From NCBI GenBank assembly GCA_016839425.1, contig JAEOUI010000031.1, forward strand, positions 1 through 5,500: DNA of 5,500 bases, in the 5' to 3' direction. The position numbers and the translations under genes are program-made. Numbering within the stretch: the stretch's first letter is position 1; the number at the start of each line of letters is the position of its first letter. This document shows, piece after piece, positions 1-5,500 of the stretch. Below the pieces are notes generated by a model. The model was given only the letters and a program-made list of their open reading frames with translations, was not told the DNA's origin and did not search any database. The stretch comes from Promethearchaeota archaeon (lineage in GTDB: Archaea > Asgardarchaeota > Lokiarchaeia > Sigynarchaeales > SOKP01).

Positions 1-115
1 TAATAAATTACGGTTTTATTAATCTTGTGGATGAATTGTTTATGATTATCTAGTCTTTTCTATGTATAGTGTTAATTTTAAATTATACCACATAAATTAA
101 TTATATACACTGACA

Positions 116-131
116 ATTATATTATTTATAT
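116..131 (+). promoter_or_regulatory. Probable archaeal TATA-type promoter of the AOR gene
   Basis: An alternating T/A run (core TTATTTATA at 122-130) is centred about 29 bases before the ATG at 155. An archaeal TATA box usually lies about 26 bases before the transcription start, so the transcript would have almost no leader. No GGAGG-like ribosome site lies between the box and the ATG, which agrees with leaderless translation. The whole of 1-154 is AT-rich, so the exact box is an inference. Confidence 0.45.
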
Positions 132-154
132 TCTAAAAGCGTGCTAACGGAATT

Positions 155-2344
155 ATGAAAAAAATTACAGAGTTGAGATATGAACATCAAGATATGATTC
201 GTGGATACACGAATAGAACGCTCTATATCAATCTTTCTAAAAACGAGATATCGATTAAACCCGTCTCGGCCGAAATGAGAGAGAAATTTATTGGAGGACG
301 AGGGTTTGATTTATGGTTAATGTGGCACGGACTCCCTAAAAACAAGATAGTAAAGTGGGATGACGACGAAAACGAAATCTGTTGGGCTTCAGGACCTCTT
401 GGTGCCTCAACCTACTACCCTGGTGGAGGAAAATCTATTGTTACTACTATTTCACCATTAACTGGAATCGTTATAGATAGTAATGTTGGCGGATATTTCG
501 GACCATATTTGAAATATTCTGGATTTGACGCACTTGAAATTCAAGGAAAACAACAAGACGACACTATAATTTTTATTAATGGAAAGGATCATTTAGTTCA
601 AATTCTAAGAGTAGAAGAGTCTGACAACCTTTCGGAACATTCCCATTTGCTCACGCAACAACTTACAGAGAAACTTGCAGAGAGTTCTAGCGAAAAAGAT
701 AAACATCAAGTATCCGTTGTTAGTACAGGACCTGCTGCCAAGCATACTCGCTGGGGAATGCTTAATTCCTCGTGGTATAGCAGGAAGAGAAAATGGGCAT
801 CTTGCAAACAGGCAGGGAGGGGTGGTATTGGTTCTGTTTTTGCGAATAAGAAACTTCGCGCATTAGTATGCCGTTCTCCCGTATATGATGTTAAAAAGAA
901 CGATCCCGCTGAACCATCAAAATTATTAGAATTAGGCCGGAAGCATAATAAAGAGATCATACAATACGATCCCTCGCTCAACCAAATGAGGTTCGTTGGA
1001 ACGGGATATCTTCCCGATATAATGAACATGACCGACCTCCTTCCAACAGAGAATTTTAGATTAGGGCATCACCCAGAAATTGCTGATAAAAACATTCCAT
1101 TCAATCGACAGGCGTGGTTCGAAATATTTGGGGAGCATACGGGAAAAGGTGCGGACGGATGCTGGCACGGATGTTCGGTGAGCTGCTCTCATTGGGTGGA
1201 ACAATACGAATTGAAAACAGGTCCCTTTAGAGGAAAAAAAGTCATTGTAGATGGTCCGGAATACGAAACAATTGCAGGATGTGGTTCAAACTGGGGTGTT
1301 TGGGATCCCAAATGGATACTTGAAGTCAATTTTTATTGCGATACCTATGGATTAGATACCATAAGCGTTGGAACGGGTATTGCTTTCGTAATGGAGTGCT
1401 TTGAAGAAGGTATTATTGACGAAAAAATCACAGGAGGGCTCAATTTAAATTTTGGTAATATAGAATCGGCTATGGAATTAATCCATCAAATGGCAAGTGG
1501 GGAAGGATTCGGGATCGTAGTTGGTCAAGGGATCAAAAAAATGAAATATTTATTTTCAGAAAAATATGGGGGTGACTTCCAATTTCTCCAAGACATTGGA
1601 ATGGAACATAAAGGACTTGAATTCTCAGAATATGTAACAAAAGAATCGCTAACTCAACAGGGAGGATATGGTTTTACGAATAAGGGACCTCAACACGACG
1701 AAGCTTGGTTAATATTTGAAGACGTTGTACGGCAATCCATTCCAACATTCACTGATAAAGCAAAGGCTCTTCACTTCTTTCCATTATGGCGGACTTGGTT
1801 TGGTTTATGTGGTTTGTGCAAGCTCCCGTGGAATGATGTTCCGCCCCCATCCAACTTTGATCTTCCTATCAAGCTTGACGGCGAACTTCTACAAGCAAAA
1901 ATTCCCGCACACATTCAGTGGTATGCAGATTATTTTACAGCGGTTACTGGTATTAAATCCGAACCAGATGATCTCATTCACATGTCAGAACGCGTTTATA
2001 ATTTCCAACGAATTTTTAATATTCGTCAAGGGAAAGGCTTGAGAGAACACGATTCTAACTTACCATATCGTGCAATGGGACCAGTAACGAAGATGGAATA
2101 CGAAAGTCGAAAGCAACGATACGATGATCAACTCAAGGAATTGGATATTGACATCTCAAATATGAGCACGGAAGAAAAGATGAAAATCCTAAAAAAACAC
2201 AGGGAGATACAATATTTCAAGCTTCAAGAAGCGGTCTACGAAAAGAGAGGTTGGAACGCTTTTGGGTGCCCCAAAATTGAACTTGTTAAAGACCTTGGAA
2301 TTGATTATGACGATGTCATACATGTCATAAAACCTTATCAATAA
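155..2344 (+). CDS. Aldehyde:ferredoxin oxidoreductase (AOR) family tungsten/molybdenum-pterin enzyme
   Basis: A complete 729-residue AOR-family protein. The family oxidises aldehydes or related substrates at a W/Mo-bis-pterin centre and passes electrons through a [4Fe-4S] cluster to ferredoxin, in the cytoplasm. The N-terminal AOR domain is clear: GYTNRTLYINLS (17-28), IGGRG (46-50), GPL (80-82), SPLTG (100-104), GGYFGP (112-117) and the pterin-binding stretch AGRGGIGSVFANKKLRAL (220-237). Cluster cysteines are C336, C340 and C344, with the fourth at C555 or C552. GPEYETIAG (367-375) and the pterin motif DTYGLD (396-401) follow. The family's RGW-x4-G-x-P tail is at 698-706. A charged helical stretch lies at about 645-695. 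There is no signal peptide. Length is somewhat above that of the classical archaeal AOR (about 605 residues). M14 (base 194) begins closer to the usual family N-terminus, but the TATA-like box suits the ATG at 155. The substrate cannot be assigned; family membership is secure. Confidence 0.95.
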   Translation: MKKITELRYEHQDMIRGYTNRTLYINLSKNEISIKPVSAEMREKFIGGRGFDLWLMWHGLPKNKIVKWDDDENEICWASGPLGASTYYPGGGKSIVTTISPLTGIVIDSNVGGYFGPYLKYSGFDALEIQGKQQDDTIIFINGKDHLVQILRVEESDNLSEHSHLLTQQLTEKLAESSSEKDKHQVSVVSTGPAAKHTRWGMLNSSWYSRKRKWASCKQAGRGGIGSVFANKKLRALVCRSPVYDVKKNDPAEPSKLLELGRKHNKEIIQYDPSLNQMRFVGTGYLPDIMNMTDLLPTENFRLGHHPEIADKNIPFNRQAWFEIFGEHTGKGADGCWHGCSVSCSHWVEQYELKTGPFRGKKVIVDGPEYETIAGCGSNWGVWDPKWILEVNFYCDTYGLDTISVGTGIAFVMECFEEGIIDEKITGGLNLNFGNIESAMELIHQMASGEGFGIVVGQGIKKMKYLFSEKYGGDFQFLQDIGMEHKGLEFSEYVTKESLTQQGGYGFTNKGPQHDEAWLIFEDVVRQSIPTFTDKAKALHFFPLWRTWFGLCGLCKLPWNDVPPPSNFDLPIKLDGELLQAKIPAHIQWYADYFTAVTGIKSEPDDLIHMSERVYNFQRIFNIRQGKGLREHDSNLPYRAMGPVTKMEYESRKQRYDDQLKELDIDISNMSTEEKMKILKKHREIQYFKLQEAVYEKRGWNAFGCPKIELVKDLGIDYDDVIHVIKPYQ

Positions 2345-2354
2345 AATATCTATC

Positions 2355-2404
2355 TTTCTTACTACTTTTTTTTAAATAAAGTTTTTATTCAAATGATTTT
2401 TTTT
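2355..2404 (+). terminator. Tandem T-tract terminator region after the AOR gene
   Basis: Two runs of eight T (2366-2373 and 2397-2404) follow the AOR stop codon within 60 bases. The first sits in a longer pyrimidine stretch beginning near 2351. No hairpin precedes them. This is the form expected of intrinsic archaeal termination on U-rich RNA and suggests that the next gene is transcribed separately. The second run also lies close to the probable promoter of the following gene. Confidence 0.55.
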
Positions 2405-2413
2405 AATGTTTAA
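2401..2413 (+). promoter_or_regulatory. Possible TATA-type promoter of the small membrane-protein gene
   Basis: A T/A-rich element (TTTTAATGTTTAA) is centred about 32 bases before the ATG at 2440, similar in placement to the element before the AOR gene. It abuts a T-tract, so the signal is not clean. There is no Shine-Dalgarno sequence in the 26 bases before the start. Confidence 0.3.
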
Positions 2414-2439
2414 CCAAATAGTTATATCTAAAATTCAAC

Positions 2440-2904
2440 ATGACACGCGAAATAAAACCAATTTTAATTTCATTTCTGGCCTTAATCATTGTCGTTATAA
2501 GCTTTTATTCTTATCTACTTGTTCTCGTATATGCGTCTCAAACAACATCCGGATCGATGGAAGTCACTATTTTAAGAGGATATCTAGATGCACAAGGTTA
2601 TTTTGTCCTTAGAGGCATTAGTTTAGGACTTCTCCCGGCAGTAATATTTTCCTTAGGAATGGCCAAAAAGATAGAATACTCTATAAGAATATCTTTAATG
2701 AAAATTTTCGCAATTACATCGAGTCTTGTCAGTTTATTTTTTGTACATGGCACGACGATAGTATTATCGTTTACGGAAATTGGAAGAGAAATCTATTACT
2801 CTGATATGGGAGTTCCTTTTCAATATTTAATGAATACTGAATTAATATCGTTAATTATATTAGTGTTAATGATAATTTTACTAAATATTGAAAAATTCCA
2901 TTAA
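2440..2904 (+). CDS. Small four-helix integral membrane protein, family not recognised
   Basis: A 154-residue protein with four hydrophobic segments at about 7-32, 55-75, 84-112 and 132-150. The segment 2-3 loop carries K76, K77, R83 and K88, and the N-terminus carries R3 and K6. The exposed loop after segment 3 contains E113, E117 and D122. By the positive-inside rule both ends should face the cytoplasm. There is no cysteine, no metal-binding motif and no cleavable signal peptide. An in-frame TAG at 2419-2421 with no other start after it fixes the ATG at 2440. The gene is 95 bases downstream of the AOR gene, behind T-tracts, so it is probably not in an operon with it. I do not recognise the family. 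A role as a membrane anchor for a neighbouring redox enzyme is possible but unsupported. Sustained hydrophobic periodicity and ordinary codon use support a real gene. Confidence 0.8.
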   Translation: MTREIKPILISFLALIIVVISFYSYLLVLVYASQTTSGSMEVTILRGYLDAQGYFVLRGISLGLLPAVIFSLGMAKKIEYSIRISLMKIFAITSSLVSLFFVHGTTIVLSFTEIGREIYYSDMGVPFQYLMNTELISLIILVLMIILLNIEKFH

Positions 2905-2908
2905 GATA

Positions 2909-2925
2909 TTTTTCTTTTTTTTTTT
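2909..2925 (+). terminator. T-tract terminator after the membrane-protein gene
   Basis: Beginning four bases after the TAA stop, there are five T, one C and then eleven T in a row (2915-2925). It is the longest T-run seen in the window and has no stem-loop before it. This is typical of U-tract termination in archaea. Confidence 0.65.
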
Positions 2926-3043
2926 AAGTCAAAAAGATTTAATAAAATCAAGCTAATATTATATATTAAAATATTGTTTACAATTATGTCTTTTATTATT
3001 ACTTAAATATCATTTTTGAAAGCATTTTTATATTAGTTACAAT
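2926..3043. other. Very AT-rich intergenic stretch without a gene
   Basis: Between the T-tract terminator and the next promoter element I see only short A/T-rich sequence with frequent stops in all frames. It has no RNA-gene signature, convincing inverted repeat or open frame. It contrasts sharply with the mixed composition that starts near 3061. Confidence 0.6.
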
Positions 3044-3059
3044 TTTATTTTAATTAAAA
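3044..3059 (+). promoter_or_regulatory. Probable TATA-type promoter of the microprotein gene
   Basis: The element TTTATTTTAATTAAAA is centred about 24 bases before the GTG at 3076, which suits a leaderless transcript starting at or beside that codon. There is no ribosome-binding motif between them. It lies in AT-rich DNA, so its boundaries are approximate. Confidence 0.4.
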
Positions 3060-3075
3060 CACATTCCTACTTATC

Positions 3076-3225
3076 GTGTCTGACGACGAGCAAGAAGAAT
3101 CAACTGATGAAGAAGTAAAAGAAGAAAAGAAATGGATGGAAGACTCGGGCATTCCCAATATGTTCCGGTTCTTTTCAATGAAAAAACAACCGAAAGATAA
3201 AAGGGAATTTCGGGGTTTTAACTAA
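3076..3225 (+). CDS. Likely charged 49-residue microprotein (GTG start), function unknown
   Basis: An open frame of 49 codons starting with GTG and ending in TAA, nine bases before the convergent DUF362 gene's stop codon. Residues 2-18 are strongly acidic (SDDEQEESTDEEVKEE). A short aromatic/hydrophobic patch follows (WMEDSGIPNMFRFF, 20-33). The tail is basic (KKQPKDKREFRGF, 36-48). There is no signal peptide, membrane segment or cysteine pair. An in-frame TAA at 3055-3057 with no ATG after it makes GTG the only plausible full-length start; M21 (3136) would give a stub without the acidic half. Support comes from the switch from nearly pure A/T to mixed codon-like composition at this point, and from the TATA-like element at the right distance. 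I recognise no family. The acidic half looks disordered, and binding to a protein or nucleic acid is only a guess. Confidence 0.55.
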   Translation: MSDDEQEESTDEEVKEEKKWMEDSGIPNMFRFFSMKKQPKDKREFRGFN

Positions 3226-3230
3226 AAGTT

Positions 3231-3247
3231 CTTTCTATTTTTCTTTC
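3231..3247 (+). terminator. Possible T-rich terminator of the microprotein gene
   Basis: A pyrimidine stretch with several short T-runs begins six bases after the microprotein stop and extends into the last codons of the convergent DUF362 gene, where it encodes the Lys-rich end ITKEK. It is interrupted by C and A, so termination here is plausible but weak. The two genes must end transcription within each other's 3' ends. Confidence 0.3.
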
Positions 3248-5334
3248 GTAATCTTAAAATATTGAGTATTTTGTAGTATTCTCAAGTTGACTTTCTCTAA
3301 ATCGTTTGAGTCACAAATTTCCGTCAACCACGCATATTCTATTCCTGGCTTTAATGGCTTCCAGCGAGCATTTACGAGTGCTTGTTCCTTATTAAATCCG
3401 TATGATGGCATTAACATGGACATTGAGAAAATATCGTCAATAAAGTTAAGTTCGTGGAGATCTACGAATTGCCCTTTTTTTTCCGAAATGTAATTTATAT
3501 AATACGCATCAGGTCCTCCATATGTCTTAAGGGTACTCCATTGTAGGTTTCCCATAATTTGAGGATGTTCATTAATCAAACGCTTGGGACTAAAACTAAA
3601 GACTAATTTTTCTTTTATTTTATCGAATTTTTTGAAAAATTTCTTATTAGTGCTTAATGAAGTATCTCTGGTTATTATTTGACCATCGAAATATTCTACT
3701 CGAAATACGTATTTTCCATCGGATATTTTATTATTTTTTTCGTGAGCAAGGAACCTAACGATATTTCTATTGAGTGAGTCAATGATATGCCCGTTCCCAT
3801 TTTGAAAATCAAACTTTTGCTTTTTAATTCGCAGTTCGTAACCATTTGGTCCTGAAATCACGATATCTTTTATCAGATCCAAACTTTTTTCACCAATGAT
3901 TCCGTAAAACCTGATTTCAAATTGGATTCTTTCAAATTTGTTATTTTCATCGTAAATAATGATTCGACTTGCATTAATAACATCTATTGGAGGCACAGTA
4001 TCAATGGGAATCTCGTCATTATAAAAATTTTCGCTAAAATATTTGTAATAGTGCCTATAAGCTCTTGCTGTTAGGACATAAATGTTATCGACATTGTCAA
4101 AGAAATCGGGATCTACATCAATTCCCGCCTCCAATAGAGCTCTCTTTATGTTTTCAATTTTAGCAGGACAACCTTTGATAGGAATTGCTTGATTAATATC
4201 AGGATTATTTCTATGTTTGTTTACCATGCATTGTCCTAACAACACGGTTTTTTTCTTCCCTGGTGTTGGATTCATACGTTTCCCAAGAATAAATTCCACA
4301 TCGTCGAAATCATCTCCATTCCAAGCCAATGGAATTGCTGTTACGACGGAATTAACTAAAGAAGTACAATAAGTACATAGCGAATTATCATATTGACGAA
4401 AATCGAGCCCGTTTATTCCTTGTTTTCGATAAGCAAGAGGCATGAGTCCGTCATCTGTGTATGGGAACTTATATTCGAGAGACATTTGAACATCTTCCAT
4501 TGGTATTCCAATAAGTTCAACATCGGAAAGATCAATAGTTCTATTGTGATTTTCAGCGTAATATTTTAAATAAGGTACTTTTAATGGATCGTATCCTAAA
4601 ATTTTCGAACCCACCTTATCGGCAGAAAAGATATCGGAAGAAGAGATTAAAATATTACTCCTTCTTGCCGTTCCATCAGGACCAGGACCTCTTTCGTTCG
4701 TGTATATCCCGTCAATAACTGTTGTACAAGGAGGTAATTTATCGGTAAGTCGAGATAAATAAACTTCCAAGTCTTTTATCGTATCAGAAGAGTGACATTT
4801 TTTTCGGGAATTCACATCTATCAAACCTTTCAAGTTTTTTATAGCCAAGCTAACCTTTGTTTGAGAATGCGTTTTTAATACAGGTAAACTAACGATAAGA
4901 TCACTCTGTAAAGCATCGCTATTGAAGCTAAGTTCAATATCGTCCCCCAAGTCAACTTTTTCAAAAGGATTTTCAAAAATATTTAAGCTCTTCGTGCTGT
5001 ATCTCTTTTTAAATCTATTGTATCCTAAATATTCATACGCATTATGCGTGGTTTTAAAGTCGTTTGGTTTACTCGATACTATACCTTCACCGATAGTAAT
5101 GTCTTTAACACCTATATTGTTTAAATATATAATCACATCTTCAACGATTCTAGATGTAGTTACCACGCCATATTTAGAAAAGGACGGATCTTTTGCCCAA
5201 TAAACTATATTTGGCTTTAAATATACTTTTTCTCCTCCTTTTAAGTTAGAAAAAGCTTGGGAAAGATTGAGAACTTCTTCGACTGATTTTATTTTTTCCT
5301 TATATTGTGTAATTGCTACTTTATAGTTACTCAT
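3235..5334 (-). CDS. DUF362 domain protein with four-cysteine module and beta-rich C-terminal extension
   Basis: A 699-residue protein. Residues 34-260 carry DUF362 hallmarks: KVYLKPN (36-42), VVTTSRIVEDVI (57-68), ITIGEG (79-84), LPVLKTHSQTKVSLAIKNLKGLI (150-172), VIDGI (206-210), ERGPGPDGT (214-222) and DP (249-250). A cysteine module follows: CTYC (320-323), GQC (C369) and KGCP (C389), a spacing that could hold a [4Fe-4S] cluster. From about 450 to the end the sequence is rich in alternating hydrophobic residues with Gly turns (DGKYVFRVEYFDG 539-551; LKPGIEYAWLTEI 661-673), like one or two Ig/Fn3-type beta-sandwiches; this fold is inferred. There is no signal peptide or membrane helix, so a cytoplasmic location is expected. 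Only the ATG at 5334 is possible, since an in-frame stop lies upstream at 5371-5373. DUF362 proteins have no settled reaction but recur in anaerobes and are often joined to Fe-S domains. It is divergent from nothing within the window and converges on the microprotein gene. Confidence 0.85.
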   Translation of the reverse strand: MSNYKVAITQYKEKIKSVEEVLNLSQAFSNLKGGEKVYLKPNIVYWAKDPSFSKYGVVTTSRIVEDVIIYLNNIGVKDITIGEGIVSSKPNDFKTTHNAYEYLGYNRFKKRYSTKSLNIFENPFEKVDLGDDIELSFNSDALQSDLIVSLPVLKTHSQTKVSLAIKNLKGLIDVNSRKKCHSSDTIKDLEVYLSRLTDKLPPCTTVIDGIYTNERGPGPDGTARRSNILISSSDIFSADKVGSKILGYDPLKVPYLKYYAENHNRTIDLSDVELIGIPMEDVQMSLEYKFPYTDDGLMPLAYRKQGINGLDFRQYDNSLCTYCTSLVNSVVTAIPLAWNGDDFDDVEFILGKRMNPTPGKKKTVLLGQCMVNKHRNNPDINQAIPIKGCPAKIENIKRALLEAGIDVDPDFFDNVDNIYVLTARAYRHYYKYFSENFYNDEIPIDTVPPIDVINASRIIIYDENNKFERIQFEIRFYGIIGEKSLDLIKDIVISGPNGYELRIKKQKFDFQNGNGHIIDSLNRNIVRFLAHEKNNKISDGKYVFRVEYFDGQIITRDTSLSTNKKFFKKFDKIKEKLVFSFSPKRLINEHPQIMGNLQWSTLKTYGGPDAYYINYISEKKGQFVDLHELNFIDDIFSMSMLMPSYGFNKEQALVNARWKPLKPGIEYAWLTEICDSNDLEKVNLRILQNTQYFKITKEK

Positions 5335-5354
5335 TATATTCCCTTTATGAAAAA

Positions 5355-5387
5355 TAAATAAAATTTTTAACTAATAATTATATAAAT
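5355..5387 (-). promoter_or_regulatory. Candidate TATA boxes of the DUF362 gene
   Basis: Two boxes read on the minus strand. TTTTATTTA (5355-5363) is centred about 25 bases before the ATG, as for a leaderless transcript. ATTTATATAA (5378-5387) is the better TATA match and would give a leader of about 20 bases. In the second case AAAGGGA (5340-5346), five bases before the ATG, could act as a weak ribosome-binding site. The sequence alone does not decide between them. Confidence 0.4.
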
Positions 5388-5408
5388 GATTACCATTCAT
5401 TAATCATT
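5385..5408. promoter_or_regulatory. Perfect 8+8 inverted repeat upstream of the DUF362 gene, possible operator
   Basis: The arms AATGATTA (5385-5392) and TAATCATT (5401-5408) are exact reverse complements separated by eight bases (CCATTCAT). The site touches the upstream edge of the candidate TATA box at 5378-5387. A dimeric helix-turn-helix regulator binding there could block or recruit the basal transcription factors. AT-rich DNA gives such repeats by chance fairly often, so the role is an inference. A gene beyond the right edge could also be the one controlled. Confidence 0.35.
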
Positions 5409-5500
5409 CGAAAAATTAATTTTCATTTTTTTGTAAAAATATTTAAAAATTTCAAATTTATTATTTTTTTACGCAAAATTACCCTAATAAAGATTATCTA

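Noticed and set aside
3..53. Possible 3' end of an upstream gene (17 codons, counting the TAG stop)
   Set aside because: The frame reads INYGFINLVDELFMII and then stops, and T-rich sequence follows, but 16 residues in AT-rich DNA are too few to support a gene.
706..1029. 107-codon open frame on the minus strand inside the AOR gene
   Set aside because: It lies wholly opposite a highly conserved AOR region and its translation shows no domain or plausible composition. It is a shadow frame.
1716..2042. 108-codon plus-strand frame inside the AOR gene
   Set aside because: It overlaps the conserved C-terminal AOR region in another frame. Its translation has no recognisable motif.
2406..2612. 68-codon frame overlapping the start of the membrane-protein gene
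   Set aside because: The overlapping frame at 2440-2904 is longer and has four clean hydrophobic helices. The 68-residue product looks random.
3475..3482. Run of eight T on the plus strand as a terminator
   Set aside because: It lies inside the DUF362 coding region, where it encodes Glu-Lys-Lys on the minus strand. There is no plus-strand gene for it to end.
4922..5203. 93-codon plus-strand frame opposite the DUF362 N-terminus
   Set aside because: The minus strand here encodes conserved DUF362 motifs. The hydrophobic look of this frame follows from the antisense of Lys/Asn-rich codons.
5409..5500. AT-rich right edge searched for an RNA gene, repeat or gene start
   Set aside because: Only short A/T runs with stops in all frames are visible. 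There is no tRNA-like fold or repeat unit.

Overview
The window is an AT-rich stretch with four convincing or likely genes. It most probably comes from an anaerobic archaeon. Four things point that way: a tungsten/molybdenum-pterin aldehyde:ferredoxin oxidoreductase (AOR) family enzyme; start codons with TATA-like boxes about 24-32 bases upstream and no clear Shine-Dalgarno sequence; bare T-tracts as likely terminators; and a DUF362 iron-sulfur-type protein, a family common in anaerobes. An Asgard-type lineage would fit, but nothing here proves it. No rRNA, tRNA, CRISPR array, insertion sequence or phage gene is visible.

Layout from left to right: 1-154 is a non-coding leader with an AT-rich promoter. 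155-2344 (+) is a complete 729-residue AOR-family oxidoreductase. 2345-2439 holds two T-tracts and a possible promoter. 2440-2904 (+) is a 154-residue four-helix membrane protein of unknown family. 2905-3075 is very AT-rich, with a strong T-tract terminator at its left end and a TATA-like element at its right end. 3076-3225 (+) is a likely 49-residue charged microprotein with a GTG start. 3235-5334 (-) is a 699-residue protein that joins a DUF362 domain, a four-cysteine module and an apparently beta-rich C-terminal region. 5335-5500 is its AT-rich upstream region, with candidate TATA boxes and a perfect 8+8 inverted repeat.

The genes look like separate transcription units rather than one operon: each has its own promoter-like element and T-tracts separate the + strand genes. 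The shared theme is anaerobic redox chemistry: a ferredoxin-linked tungsto/molybdo-enzyme near a putative Fe-S protein. No sequence evidence links the two functionally, and no electron-transfer partner gene for the AOR lies within the window. The most unusual points are the non-canonical cysteine spacing and missing aspartate in the AOR, the extra-long DUF362 architecture, the acidic/basic microprotein, and the palindrome upstream of the DUF362 gene. I found no clearly new multi-gene system.
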